From the NCBI RefSeq assembly GCF_008831285.2, contig NC_045138.2, forward strand, positions 15,719,934 to 15,783,933: a stretch of 64,000 bases of DNA. The letters run 5' to 3'. The notes beneath the pieces are model-generated. The model was not told the DNA's origin. It did not search any database and saw only the letters and a program-made list of their open reading frames with translations. Shown one piece after another: positions 44,301-57,358 of this stretch (its first letter is position 1; each line of letters starts with the position of its first letter). The translations under genes were made by a program, and so were the position numbers. The stretch comes from Nymphaea colorata. Its lineage: Eukaryota > Streptophyta > Magnoliopsida > Nymphaeales > Nymphaeaceae.

Positions 44301-45365
44301 ATGTTTCTAAATAATAAGTTTTAAAGATAATATACTTATATCTTTTTGCCATATGATCATAAGAAGTGTGCACATTTGGGTAGGGCGATTGGCTTAAGGT
44401 CTCCGTATCTACACCCAACTCGTCAAAAGCAAATAATCGAATTCTATACATTTGGAAAACTATAAGATGCCGAAAAATTCGGATTAATTTGGTAACTGCG
44501 ACCTCTAGGGTATGATAATTGCCCGTTCTAATCCACACAAAAAGGAGAAAAGAAAAAAACTTTATTTCCCTTTCCAATTGCATTAATTCTGATCTTAGCT
44601 GCCGTCTCTTAAACAATCATCAAGTAGTTTAATTGACTAAGATTTTGCTGCACATATGAACATCCATTGCCGCTATTAAAGAGCAAGATTGTGCTACGAA
44701 TTGGTTATAAGGAGATCTAACCGGGTATGATAAGGTGAATTAACTGTTCAAGTTGAAGAAGGTCTAGATTTTTGCTGCATGAGTTGCAGATCCTAGCCAT
44801 GAAGAACCTGCTCGTACCGGCGCCGGCAGATAACAGAGGGCGCCCATGGTATTTGACTCGAAGTGCTGTTCTCACAGCCAAAGCCCAACCTATTTGCACC
44901 AACTTTCTGTCATGAGGACCGACTCCTCAACGACGTAGTTAACAAAATTTTTTCCAGAGAAGAAAAAGCATCAGCAAAGTGCAAAGCAAAAAAGCATTGA
45001 AGACATAGATAATACAATCATACAAGTCCATGTTATCACATTCAGATCAACGTGAGATAATGCTTATCCTGAGATTCTTATGAAGATTTTTCACAGAAAA
45101 GGTGAAACTTTCAAGCAGTGAAGCTGTGCTGGACGATTGACGAACTTCTAATGGAGTGAAATCGAGTAGAGTTCATTAATTACCTGACAGCTGCCATTGA
45201 AGCAGAGACATTCTACACCCACAACGAAGCAGCAAATCATGCACAACGCTGATAACGCCTTCTGTAGTTCCCTCTGAACCAGAAACACCATGAGAAAAAC
45301 TTGAAAAAAGAGAGGGGGGAGGGGCAGAGAGAAAGAAAGGAAAGAGATATTACCGCCATTATCAT
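41371..45365 (-). CDS. Secreted PI-PLC X-domain-containing protein
   Basis: Eight exons on the minus strand, 379 residues: 45354-45365, 45184-45273, 43499-43624, 43256-43393, 42827-42925, 42217-42523, 41807-42027, 41371-41517. It starts MIMARELQKALSALCMICCF, a signal peptide ending near VGVEC. A Cys-rich module follows (CLEEGNCGSGFQCQQCPARG, then CTRIRPTNPLS), then the X domain with the first catalytic His in YTWLTTHNSYA, then GVRGLMLDMYDFEDDIWLCH with the second His, IIEDYVK-type and FWFPVTRMPKYG-type segments, and VENQYGDEGM. The family is the plant PLC-like phosphodiesterases related to bacterial PI-PLC; these lack EF-hand, Y and C2 domains, and their substrates are not established. The end (HLCRCWDAAHCKVLSLLPTR) is Cys-rich but diverges from the usual tail. 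Exon 1 has only 12 nt; a second in-frame ATG lies two codons later. Confidence 0.88.
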
Positions 45366-48300
45366 TTAACAGATGCTTGGGACTGTTAACATCATGATGT
45401 TTTCATCATCGTTCGTGCATGCGCTATGAACATCCGAAACAGAGAAAGAGAAGAAAATTTGGAGTACTTCAACTTGAGTGCCAACTAATTAATTACATCG
45501 AATTCTATTAGAGGAGCTCACCGTGATGATTTATGTGGTTTCTGATACGTGATCAAATGTAGACTTAAAAAAAAAAAGAAGGAAGAACCTTTTGTTTTGG
45601 TAAAAGGTAAGATTTTTGGCAAAGATACAAAAGACCACCTATTTAAATCAACAAAAAATAGGACTCTGTTTGTTCAACCCAAGTCAAACTCGAAACTAGG
45701 TTGACCTACAAGGCAAGCTTTTATTGGAAAGAATGTAGCTTATATCAAGAATTTCAGAAATATGAAACATCTATTGTATATACCAAAATAGAAACCCAGA
45801 TCTCAAGCTAACCAGTAACCATCAATTATATCTTTAAGTTAATCGTACTGTGACGTTAAAGTATCCTTATTTAGTTTAATTTAAGTCAAAGGTGAAACCT
45901 CCTTGCCAAAAATCCATTTTTAATAATTTTATCCCTGTTGTTTTTACAAATTTTGCGGATAAGATCACATCTTATTTAAAAATTCGGAAAATCATTGTCC
46001 TTGACAAGTTGGTTGCATATGATCATGAGTAATTTTTTGCCATTTTTTCTATATCATACCCAGATCTGATATAATGATCAATAGTCATATCTGATCCTTA
46101 TCCAGATCATTGGCAAGTAATACGGGCATGAAAGGGACATGAGAAGAAGCTCCTTTCTTGTTTAACCCATATGGAATTTGTTTCTTCTCTTTGAACCTGC
46201 TTCTCGTTTCGTATGCCAATGCAGTATTTTCAAATTACTCAACTTTTTACTTTCACTTTATTTATTGCTTCGTGAATCATTTCTTTGAGTAGTATATATG
46301 GGGCTTATGTTAAAAAAACTCTTGTGTTTCTACATTTGGTGTCAACGTAAATTTCTCATTGAGTGTCACATGCAGTCAGTTTTACGCCAAAACCAAATCA
46401 ACTTTTTAATTTTAGATACTTCTGAACTTTTGTTTAAGTTAACACTAATTTCATCATATCATCCTGATAATGACCATTCCATGAATTTGATCATAAAGAT
46501 AAAGCAATCGGAAACTGACAGGGTTACAAATAGATGAGAACAGGAAGGTAAGCAACCAGGCATTTTAGAGCCATGATAAATTTGTACCAAATCAAACTTT
46601 TCATGTAGTTTGCTGTTGAATCCAAGCAGGGCACAACTAAGGGTGGGCATGGGCCGGGGTATCCGATGAGCACTTGGTTCTGGCTCGTAATGGGCCTGGC
46701 TTGAGCAGAATATTCAACCTGTGGATCTGCCGGCAAAAAAAACTGGCCCCTAAAATCCTCTTGGAGGTCGGCTATAATCCTGAGTGGTACCAAGAAGAAA
46801 CGAGCATGGTTGCCGAGTCTATTAACCATGCGGGCGCCATTAAAGAAGACATTATGTTGCGGCTGTCAATAAACGTATTCTTCCCCAACAACGGAGAAGA
46901 TAGTTTCACTCGCATTGTCTTGCAGTCTAGAAATGAGAAGGTTTGAAAATTTCGGACACAAGCGCATTGTTGGTAGTTATATGCAGAGTCTCGTTTTCAG
47001 GAAAAATCTGATGGTATTGGTAGCCCTGTATTTGTGAAGTTTGCTTGATTCGTGCTCTGCTATTTGGTGCATAGCTTCTTGTTCCTGCCAGTCTTCGCAC
47101 TAGCCATAACATTATTCTTTCTAACTGGATTATCCATCAACTTTACCTAGTTTTTCACTAATAAAAGGACAACAGAGGGAGTTGGAAAACCATATTGGTC
47201 ATGCTTGTTTGTCATTTATTCAATTTTTCGTAACTGTTCAATGGGCAAGATTTTGCAATTTACTGAAAATTTTGTGTTTATTCTCCATCATATTAGAAAC
47301 ATAGAATGTCAGGCTCTGATAGAACTTCAGGGCTTCTTTTCCTTCTCTCTTTGTGCAAACTGGGGTTTGCTTTAAATTTTGAAACAGCGTCCGTCCTTCT
47401 GTTCATCATAGTTTCATTGTCTAAGATGGGGAGAAAGTTTCTACAGGGAAGTTCAAATCTGATGGCCTTATAACTTCCCAAATTTTTGCGATTTCACCAT
47501 CTGAAAAATATTGGAGAATTATTTTTATCATGATATGCTTAATACATCCTTGAAGTTTGGCGTGCATCTTTCTAGCAATCTTAGTAATCAACAGCGCTAG
47601 CCCGGTCTAGGCTGTATAGACCTTAACAAAAAGCTTACGTTGGCCAAAATCAGCATATGAAAGACAAAAAATGGAAAAGAAAAAGAATGAAGAGAGAGAG
47701 AGCAGAAAAGGGAAAAGAATAAAAAAGGAAAGAACAGAGCAAAAAGGATGAAAAAAGATAAAATACAAGAACAAGAAAGAAAGAGCAAAATGCATGGCAA
47801 ACAAAAGGGATGAAGGTTACTGCAAGTGTTCTTCTTTGCATTCATGAAATACACCGTAGTTACTCTTAAAAAGAGGTTCAAAGGCATTTTGGTGCTTCTT
47901 ATCCCCGTTGTGCATCAACCACCAAGTGAGGGGAAGATTATACTGCTTGATCTTCTTAGCGATTGACGATCAGAAGACTGCTTTCCTGCACTGACTACGA
48001 AGTTGGCTTCCTTGGAGAGGAACCTTTCTCATAAGCAAGAGGTCAGCCATGTGGACAACTGTGTTGCTTGCCCTGCTCCAACAAACCTATAATTGCGATA
48101 AGCTTGGCGTACTCATGCCCGTGGGCAGATCCAACAATAATAAAAGATGGAAAGTCTATAAACCCACAAAAAATTGTCTTCATCTTGTTGACACCAGCAT
48201 TGCTCGCCACAGTGCTATCAATTTTATTCTACAGTCTCCATGAGCCAAGCACAAGTATAACCAGACATATCATTGAACGATTTCAAACATAGTGTTCTTG

Positions 48301-51213
48301 TTTCAGAAAATACACGTTTCCTAAGCTTATTCAATCTATCAATTGTTCTTAAACATATTTTGATACCCAGTTATAACTGAGTCTTCCTTGGACTAATAGT
48401 CAGCTTCAATTAATATCTAAAAAGAGCTACAATCTACAAAGTATTATACACATACCTAAAGCTTTCTAAGAATATCTGATATTTTCAAGTTTTATCAACC
48501 ATGACAGTTTACATATGCAATCCAAAGTTCAGTTGTTGGGGCCTTAGAGTTGAAGATGCTGCTCAATAGCCGTGTGCAAAGACTTGGCAGAAATAGATGT
48601 AGCTGCTGGTAGTAGCTAATTTTTTTGTGCCAAGTGAGTTCTTGAAGAAGCCAACACGAATATGTGAAAAGGAAAAAAATTCCTCCTATATACAAGACAG
48701 TTTTTTGGACGAAAATGTTGCTGCATCCCGCATTAAGATTTGAAAAGAACCATGCGGTGCACTACAATGGGTCATACTTTTCACTTGAGCCCACTGACAA
48801 TCATTAGTCACATCATAATCTTGCACCACTTACAGAGCTATAGAGTAGGGATGCCATAGGCAGGGTTTGGTAAAGAAAATAAGATCCGACTACTAGTTGT
48901 GTAGTCGTCTGAAGTTTAAAATTTGACATCTAAGTGTGGTTTAGGGCGGGGGCTGGCCGACAATTAATCTTCGTTTTGAACTTCCATCCATAACGTATAT
49001 GTGCAGTAAAATAAAGAACTAATATGTAAGTTGACGCATAGAAAGCATCACTTTAAGGCACTAAAAATAAGACACGAAAAAGAGGCTAGATCCTAAGAGG
49101 ATGGGGTTAGACATTCACTCCAACAGTGGGATTAACCTCTCGCTCGCTCACCCGACATCTACGTGTGATTAATCAGACCATAGTTTAAGTTAAAAAATTG
49201 AATCTACACCTGAACCAGATGAATTAGGTTGAACACCTGGTGAAGCGGCTGACAGAGTGATGCTACCACAATCGTGAATATGGATTTTCAACCACATCAT
49301 ATATCAGATACCTGCCTCTTTGTAGACAACTCATTCAAACAAGCTACTGATCTAGTCCGACATGTGGCAAGACAACAGAAAAAGGAGGCTTCTAAAAGAA
49401 TGTATGCATATTAGGAGAAAATCTGATCCACACATTACAACAATGGAGAAAGTTCAGAAAGGAAAGCGGAAGAGAAAAGAGAAGAAAGAGGATTGTGGGG
49501 TTCACAGCAACCCTCATTACCGCATAGTGGGTCATTGCATGCATGTTTACGTAGCATGAGCGTCATCAAAGTAGAAATTCATCTGGATCCACAAGAAAAG
49601 CCATTATGGTGCTAATGCCGTCCATCTCAATGATAGAAGGCCCAGAATACTTTCAGTTTTAGCCACCCCTCTTCTGTGCAACCGTCCATCTCTAGTCCCC
49701 ATGCCATCATAAATATTTGAAAAAGTTCCATTTAAGAGCATACGTTTTGGTTAATTTTTCTGATACGGCTCAAACTTTTGATGAAATTGAAGGATTTGTC
49801 ATTCCTGGTTTCGGTATTTTATTACTTTTCTAAAAGATGCAACGTTGTTCTGGCTCGTATTGCTTACTTTAGATAATTTTTCATATGAACAAAAGTGAAA
49901 AAGGATTGTTAATAGATTCATGCAACAGTTAATGGACTATCATCATTCACAGTGGCTGAGATTTTGAAGGGGGCTGTTTCAATACACTTCTCGTTCCATT
50001 TTAGCAGCGATATGATGATGATGCGTAATAATAACGTTGCTAACAACTACTAAAGAAGGGGATGAGGTTAGATCTATCATTTTGGAATATTATGAAACTT
50101 TGTAAATATTATGAAACTTTGTACTTTTTCCTTCAAATAAAACCATGTTTTACTGCTTCTCTCAAATAAAAGGTCTCACCATGACTTAGCTGACTCTTAA
50201 CTAAGACATGGAATACTGCTAGCAGTTAGCATTTATCCGGGAATTGTTAAGAAAGTTGAGGCTTTTATGAAAATAAAAAGAAACTCCAAATAAATAATTT
50301 CCGAAGAAGTTCAAATACAAATTCTAATAATTGAGAAAGAAAAAAGATAAGGTGATAAGATCTATCATGCCCCAACTGTAGATTTTCTAATCTTCAAAAA
50401 GTAGAAGAAAAGGAATAAAAATAGAGATGACCCACTCAAGTGGGCAAGGTTTAACATCCAATAGAAGCACGACCGGCCACCCCCCACTCAAATCTACATC
50501 TCCAGCATGCGTGTTGACAAACACTAGTCTTTCCACTTAACTTAGACGCCGACCACGCCATAAAGGCTCATGAAAGAAGAGAAAAAAGAAAATGCAACTC
50601 ATACATTGGGACCAATCAATCTAGTGGCACAAAATTACCCCTACATGAGAAATAACTTTCCAAAGAAGAATCCCCTTCTACCACATTTATAATGTAAACA
50701 GAATACCTTTCTAAGCACCTCCCTGGTCAGCTTAAAATTTAGATGATTCAAGATGGTTGGTAAAGTGAACTGTCAAATGACCAGCCACCCTGAAACTTTC
50801 ATGAGTTGCTTCTGCTGGCATACCGTCAGAGGTACACCTGAGGAGCTCTGTTGTTCTCAAAATCTGAGTTTCCTTCTGAATTTAATAAAAATGAAAGTTG
50901 AACCATTTGGCAAAGGTTCACGTTTTCTTTGGACCAAATCTTCGAGGGAAGCACTAGAAAAAGGTGGTTGACTGTTGCCAACGTTGATTGGATAGGTGCG
51001 TGTTTCGTCATTATCTGCAAAAGAGAAAGCACCTTTGCACTAAAAGGAAAGGCTTGTTTGTAAATTGCCAAGGAACAAGGGGCACATAATCAGATCGGAC
51101 TGTTATAAATAGTGACTTACATTGCTGCCTGCACCAACGCAGCCTGATATAATTGTCTGAGCAAGCGCTGCCATTTTTATTGCAGATCGAAGGAAGATTG
51201 GAAGGTTTTCACC
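45366..51213. other. Gene-poor region of nearly 6 kb
   Basis: AT-rich sequence. It includes a purine-rich stretch (about 47655-47800), a degenerate GGGCATGGGCC-type patch (about 46645-46700), and some open frames that look odd but match nothing I can name: 46674-46946 (+) and 48043-48228 (-, without a start). The latter may be a decayed exon. A short tandem repeat (ATATTATGAAACTTTGTA) lies at about 50086-50121. The final 150 bases should be the promoter of the PADRE gene. Confidence 0.45.
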
Positions 51214-51690
51214 ATGGGCAATTGCCTTACTATCGAAGCAAAGGTAATCAAATTCAAGAATAAAGATGGTGAAATGCTTGAACATGATGCACCACAAGAG
51301 GTGCAACATCTGCTAGCTGATTTCCCTGTCCATGCAAGTTCTGAGTCGTATGCAGCTTCTAGCGCCCTTCTACCAGATCAGGTTTCGCATCTCCCATCCT
51401 CTTCAACCGCGCAAGAAACAGAGGAAAGGAATACACCTACAACATCAAATGGAGATGATCATGCTGCTGGTGCTGGAGAAAGCAAGTGTAGCAGTGGAGG
51501 GATAATAAGAATCAAGCTTCTCGTCACCAAGCAACAACTGGAAGACATACTAACCAAAGGAGTCTCCCTCGACAACATGATCACAAACCTCACAAGAGGG
51601 GCATATAACATAGATTCTCCGAATTCTCGGTGGAAACCTACACTGAGAAGTATACCAGAAGGATGTGATGAGAAGCAAGAACTACTATGA
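51214..51690 (+). CDS. PADRE / DUF4228 protein with N-myristoylation signal
   Basis: Single-exon gene of 158 residues in good start context (caccATGGGC). The N-terminus MGNCLTIEAKVIKFKNKDGE is typical of the plant DUF4228 (PADRE) family: Gly2 fits N-myristoylation and Cys4 palmitoylation, which suggests a membrane-attached protein. The middle (about 45-90) is Ser/Thr/Glu-rich and probably disordered. The conserved C-terminal motif IRIKLLVTKQQLEDILTKGV follows at about 97-116. Family knowledge: many members respond to pathogens and abiotic stress, but their biochemical role is unknown. The ATG fits the family start exactly. It stands alone between long intergenic sequence and the convergent SOUL gene. 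Confidence 0.88.
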   Translation: MGNCLTIEAKVIKFKNKDGEMLEHDAPQEVQHLLADFPVHASSESYAASSALLPDQVSHLPSSSTAQETEERNTPTTSNGDDHAAGAGESKCSSGGIIRIKLLVTKQQLEDILTKGVSLDNMITNLTRGAYNIDSPNSRWKPTLRSIPEGCDEKQELL

Positions 51691-52057
51691 AGTTTAGAAA
51701 CAAAGGAAATTAAGGTTATCTTGATCAGTAGGATATGTACATATTTTGCCTTTCTGAGAACACAAAAATGTAATGCTCATAGAGCAGAAAAATTCGAGCA
51801 TCTTATATATTACACACTAGAATAACCCAAGCCTACACTAGCGGTGAACAAGAAACGAAGCCGATAATTCTTTTATGAGAAACAGAGACTATACAAACTT
51901 TTTCCACCTTCATACAAAAAAAGAAAAGATTCAAAGTCATACATGGCCCATATTAACTACCGCTGCATGTGGAATTCAACTCGTCTTTAAGCATGAGAAC
52001 ATTGCCTTCCTTTGCTGACATGGATTGTGATGCTGGAACTGCAGCTGCCCACATGTT
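51691..52057. other. Gap between the convergent PADRE and SOUL genes
   Basis: Only 367 bases separate the two stop codons. They must hold both 3' untranslated regions and polyadenylation sites, so the transcripts may overlap. Nothing else is seen. Confidence 0.55.
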
Positions 52058-55000
52058 CTACACATTCTTGGGTTCAACCTCCAGAGCTATTTCATTTCGG
52101 CGCATGAATGGTAGCGTAAATGGGGGATTGAACTGAAATCAAGTAGTGAAAAATTTCATTTTTCTGTTTTCATATTTATATAAAATCTATAAGACTAGAT
52201 CGCTTCAGTAATTCAGGTTCTTACCTGTGCAATTTCAACCGCTGAATTGTCCTTAAATTGGAAATCTTTGTCATTTTTAACAGCAGTACGTAATTGTCTC
52301 TCCCTTCGTTTAACTTCTTCGTCCGTAACAAAGCCTACGAAAAAGGAAAATCAAAGAACACCACAAAGATCAATTGATCAAAAACAGCCGCAACAAACAG
52401 CTATAAAAAGGGACAACTATTGGATAAAATACACAAAAACCACAATGGAACAGAATATCAATGGTGAAACTTGAACACTTATACATAATAAAGAGCTCAA
52501 GGAATAAGAGAGTGAACGCAGTACAAAATGTTCAAGTTGCTAATCCCATATTTTCATTTAAAATTGAATGCAAAAGATGAAAGAGACAAACCTGAAAAAG
52601 CAGACACAGCAACAAACTTTCTTGGCACTTCTTTTATTTGTACAGATGAATCTTTTGGGAATGGAAGCCTGCCTCCATATTTGGAGGGCATGACGAACGA
52701 CATCTTCCATCCATCCTGACCCGTCAACTGGAAGTGAAAAAGAACTGGATTAGAATATATTGGGGGCAACTGAAAACCGCCTATCTAGTTTTTGCTGGAC
52801 AAAAAGACCTCTGATATTGTCACCTTAGCAGAGTTCAAACATTAATTACATCCGGGAATGGAAAAAATCTTCCATGCACCAGAAGGACATGTGTTAATAA
52901 CAACTTTCTAGAAGGAAAATTCATTACAAATGAGAACAACTATTCACAGAAGTATCACAGAAAGTCCTCCCTCTCCCCCTCTTTCTCTCTCTCCCCAACC
53001 ATGAGTAGAATCTTTTCCATTTCTTGTTATTAAAAATTTTGACAAATGATAGATGTTATTTAAAATGAAAAACATGGAATTGTAACAGACTTGCGATCCC
53101 TAATCTCCCTTTCCTGTGACAACTTCGGTCCCCAGGGATCTACCGGAGCTTGGCCACTTCATCAATTATTCAGCCTATGACATGCAATCCATTCAGTAAA
53201 CCTAGAAATTCCTTTCTGATTCAACCGATTTGCATCAGATCTAAACCATTTATTTTATAATTTTAGTGTCACTAAAAGCCTTTATGATAATTGATAACTA
53301 AAGCCCAAGTTCCTGGCATAAGAAATACCTCCTTTGTAATCACAGGTGTTGTCATGTCCATCTTTTCTCCATCTGATTGAGTACCCCTCTGAACATAAAC
53401 CGGTGTTGTCATCTCCATCTTCTCAGACACAGTATTCTGATAATGACGAGCGGTTAATCATGTAACGATGGAACGATGGTGGCACTTCATATTAAGCATG
53501 AAAGATATCTCGCAAGCTCATGTAGTCATGTACCTTACCAAACAGATATGCAGCCAGCACATTAAAAGCTTGAGACGAGGCAGTGAAGTCAAATCCTTTA
53601 TTCCCAGTCATTGTTGTTTCCGCTACATAGTACGCCTAAGTTACAGTCACAATTTCTGTTGGTAACTTACTTTTGACATATATAAAGAGGCAGAGCAAAG
53701 TAACATTGAAAAGGAAAGGATAAATTCTAAATACAATCTATAGGAATAAAGAACCCCCAAAACAATCATACGTTCAAAAAGACCACTGAACCTTGTTATC
53801 CCAACTGAAATTTGGGTTAAAATAGGATTATCTTTGTTAAAGTTGGTGGATGATGCTTTTGTCATACTCAACATCTAGCCTGTAAAGTATGCAACAACAA
53901 CATGCTAGACTTAAACAGAAAACTTACCTGTCAGTGTTGGTAATAGTTGTTCTAAACAAATTACATGCCTAGACATAGACAATGCAATGATGCTCAAGAA
54001 GAGGATATCATGCTCTTCAATTCCAGGTGACTTGCTGGTGGAGTTGGGAAACTGAGTTCCAAATTTCCAAGCGTTTCCATTTTCCAAGGAAACACAGAGT
54101 CTATAAACAATTGTCAAATTGGCAATGCCAGTAAATATGTAGTCACGGGGATCCTAGGTCAGAAATACAGATGACTCTTCCATGACAGAGGAGTGTTAAT
54201 AATGCTTACAACTGTGAAAAGTGGTACAGGTCATGGTGTCACCCTATAAGTCCCATCATGAGAATCAATAGTTTTTCGTATCTCTGTCTCTATATATCGC
54301 AGCACTTAAATCTATGAAGAGGAGGTTGATCTTCTTTACCGTCCACATATAACATCTTTTATGCTCATGGGTTGCTTATCAGCGTTCATCCTCTTTCATC
54401 CAGTATTCATGTTTTTCTTTGGGTTAGAGGTACGAAGCTTCATTTTTTGTTTTTGGCATCCACATGTTCTGATACGGATAACTATCTTAATAAACGCAAG
54501 TCTGCTGGTCATGCACTCTGTCCACAGTGGAGTTACTAAGTTACTATTGCTTTATGGAGCTCCATCAAGCAGAATTATTTTACTTATTCAAATACCGCTA
54601 AATTATTTTACTTACTCAAATACCGCTTTCTGTAGAATCAATGGGGGTATTAGAAACCAGAAAGTTAGCTAGATACAGGTAAACGTACCTCAACCTCCCT
54701 GATCTCATACTGCTCTTTTCTGGACACGACCTTAAATGGCACGGTTTCAAGATCGGGAACTGCCAAACAGGCGGCATGTTACACGATAGCACAACTTCAC
54801 TCACACACAAAGACACACATAAGACACACATATGCATATACATATATAGATAGATAGATAGAAATACCGGACATAAGCATCTCTTCAAGGTTTCGGGCGT
54901 CTGCCATCCTGCGAGGGAAAGCATATCTCCATGTTTCCACCGCCAGGTCCGCCAAACCTGTTCCACCGGAGAAACAATTATAATGATCATGGAGATCAGA

Positions 55001-55349
55001 GATTGGGGATAAGACATGATAAGAGTGAGAGAGAGAGAGAGACAGAAATTTTCTTCTGCTTACGTCGTTGAGAGGCAGAGAAAGCCTGGGAAGCGAGGGC
55101 AGCAACGAGAGAAAGACGTGTTTCGATGGGAGAGGGCGGAGTTCTGCCATTCTCCCCCTTGCGAGCACTAGCAGCATCATCGACAGCGGAAGACGTCGCC
55201 GCCGTCCGTACTACGGTCGCAGACGGGATGAATAAGGGCGCAGTCCCCCTTCTCCCTCCCCCCAGCTGACTGCTGCGCTCTCGATGCCATCGGTCGACAA
55301 CAACGAGGGGGGAGGACGTCAAATCAAAGATTGCAGCTGCACCACCCAT
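52058..55349 (-). CDS. Plastid SOUL heme-binding-family protein
   Basis: Eight exons on the minus strand, 325 residues: 55064-55349, 54868-54957, 54689-54759, 53534-53635, 53329-53436, 52592-52727, 52225-52334, 52058-52132. The product agrees in order and length with the Arabidopsis SOUL protein that I recall as At3g10130. The first 75 residues are Ser/Ala/Arg-rich like a transit peptide, then [19 protein letters not shown] and a helix with [17 protein letters not shown]. The SOUL domain follows: [48 protein letters not shown], two related EKMEMTTPV / EKMDMTTPV segments, [32 protein letters not shown], and [12 protein letters not shown]-like [14 protein letters not shown]. Such proteins bind tetrapyrroles in vitro, and plastid forms have been found in plastoglobules. 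The start at 55349 is chosen over an upstream in-frame ATG because the upstream peptide is unrelated to the family. Confidence 0.9.
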
Positions 55350-56436
55350 CGTAATCGGATTCCCAAACTCCTTTCCTTCTTCTCTGCGCCTGTAACGAGC
55401 AACCTCTGTGCTCCAATGGCAGAATTGAGGGCAGCGAGGAGAGAGAGAGGGAAGATATTTGTGACACTTGTAACATACTGAACACTGGTCAGCTGCACTT
55501 GCTACGCGTGGACGCGCTTGCTTCGTAATGAGTGTCACTCGAAGCTCTACACGTGGCTCTTTCACAACAGTCCGACGTTTTTTTTCTAAATTTTGTTAAA
55601 TGATTTAACCATGTCAATCAGCATGAAACGAAATTTTTAACGTTTCAAAATATAAAAATTTATTGGGTCATAAACGTTGCTCAGTTGGTTTTAAATTATA
55701 TATATATGTATATATTAAACGGTGAATTTTAAAATTACCAACTGCCCAATTCATCTTAATAAAAAAAATAATGAGAAAAAGATATTAGGTTTTTTTATAT
55801 ATATTAAAAGATCATGAAAATTTTTTATACACTTTAAAGATGGGACTCAACTGCAAATCCTCCTCTCGCTTCCAATTAAAAAAACAAAGCACACCTTTTT
55901 AATCTTCGGCTTAAGGTTTGAAATCTTACAAGCTGATCAAGACCAGCTAAAGTCATCTACTGAGTTTGAGCTAAATTCGAGTCAGGATTTCCAAAGTTGG
56001 AGCCAATCTCTAAATGTTATTCGTGTCGGTCATTATAAAATGTTCTTAGAAAATTTATCTACAAACTAAATTTTTCATGGTTTTTTAATTTTAGAGATTT
56101 GGAACTTTGGAGTTTTTATGTACTCCCGGGATGTGGAATTTGCTATGTGAACAGATTTGTTCTTCACGTGTATCTTTAAATTTATCTCAACTCATGTGCA
56201 CTTATGAGTGAATTTTCAACCTAAACTTTCACTTTAAATTGTGCTAATTAGACAATCTAGAGAACATCAAATCTCACCTCTAACTTCGCTTTTGAATTAG
56301 TATGGAATTTAATTAACATATGCTTGGTCTTCAAAGAGACAAGCAGTTTTAGTTACTTAAGATTGACCATAGACATGAACGAGTTAAGCTACACGAACAA
56401 ATGAACTTCATTGAACATGTTTTATGATTTATTCAA
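55350..56436. other. AT-rich intergenic region
   Basis: The first 200 bases are the promoter and leader of the SOUL gene. The rest is AT-rich sequence with no gene, RNA or repeat that I can name. Confidence 0.45.
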
Positions 56437-56441
56437 CTCCT

Positions 56442-56728
56442 TGTTGGTGTATGGAAGTTGATCCATACTAGACACTCATTATGTAAGGGCATATATGTTA
56501 TTTTGTACAAATGCGAGTTTGCCATAATCCTTATGTTTTGAGGATGGCCGCCGCTTGAGAGTGTCTGTTCTGTGTGTTCATAGAAGAGAGAGAATACAAG
56601 AGATCTGTGCGACCGTGGACGTATGAGATTATTGCTCTGAACCACGTAAATCGTTGTCTTCTTCCTTGTTGCTTCTAACCCCCTCTTGAGAGTGTGAGAG
56701 GAGAGTTTATTCTCTGTTGTTCCTAACA
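56442..56728 (+). mobile_element. Solo LTR, Ty1/copia-like fossil
   Basis: A 287-bp sequence starts TGTTGG and ends CTAACA. It is flanked by the perfect 5-bp duplication CTCCT (56437-56441 and 56729-56733). Inside are words typical of plant copia LTRs, such as ACCGTGGACGTA and GAACCACGTAAATC followed by a pyrimidine-rich end. No internal region or second LTR is present, so this is what LTR-LTR recombination leaves. Age cannot be estimated from one LTR; the intact target duplication suggests moderate age. Confidence 0.8.
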
Positions 56729-57127
56729 CTCCTATGGCTCATTTTAGCTTTAAATTCCACCATGCAGTAGTTTTCTCAAGGGGCATAAAGTAGATGAAAG
56801 GCACAGTGCAAGCCCTACCTTCGTGTTGTTGGGCACTATGTTCCTGGGCCATAAGGAGCGAGGTGTGGCACCAAGTTGATAATACAGTGTCTTGCCCGGA
56901 TGTCAATACAAGCTAAAATCTTTGGGCCCAAGGAAATGGCTTTGGGGTCTTACGCCTCCAAGTGAACAATGGCTTTGGGGGACTAAAGATGTGTTTGATA
57001 GTTTCAGATCTTAAATCCAAGACGGCATTAAAAGGTGCATTTTGAAAGATCCTCATATCTCAGTAGTCATAGATTTTAGTTCCATGCTACCATGGAATAA
57101 GGTCGGATGGACAGAGTCCGACCTTAA

Positions 57128-57358
57128 GGCCTCGTTTGATGAACAAGAAAAATACCATGCAACATGGATTTTTTAAAAGTTTGTATGGTTTTGCATCAAA
57201 CATAGGAAATTTTACCATGCGTTTTTCATTGAATTCAGAAAAAATTCTCCCTCAAAAAAGTCGGACCTCTTGAGGTCCGGCTTTCTTCCACGAAAAAATC
57301 TTCCTTTCGTATTGATAATTTCACCATGCAAAAAACTTCCTGTGCATCAAACGAAGCC
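57128..57358. mobile_element. Tourist-like MITE (PIF/Harbinger type)
   Basis: A 231-bp element has terminal inverted repeats GGCCTCGTTTGATGAACA and GGCTTCGTTTGATGCACA (right end in reverse complement), 16 of 18 alike. It is flanked by TAA (57125-57127 and 57359-57361), the three-base target duplication expected for PIF/Harbinger. The middle contains a hairpin (GTCGGACCTCTTGAGGTCCGGC region). It has no coding capacity. Confidence 0.75.

Noticed and set aside
54616-55017. 133-codon open frame overlapping exons 2 and 3 of the SOUL gene
   Set aside because: It reads through the intron in a frame that the spliced gene does not use over most of its length.
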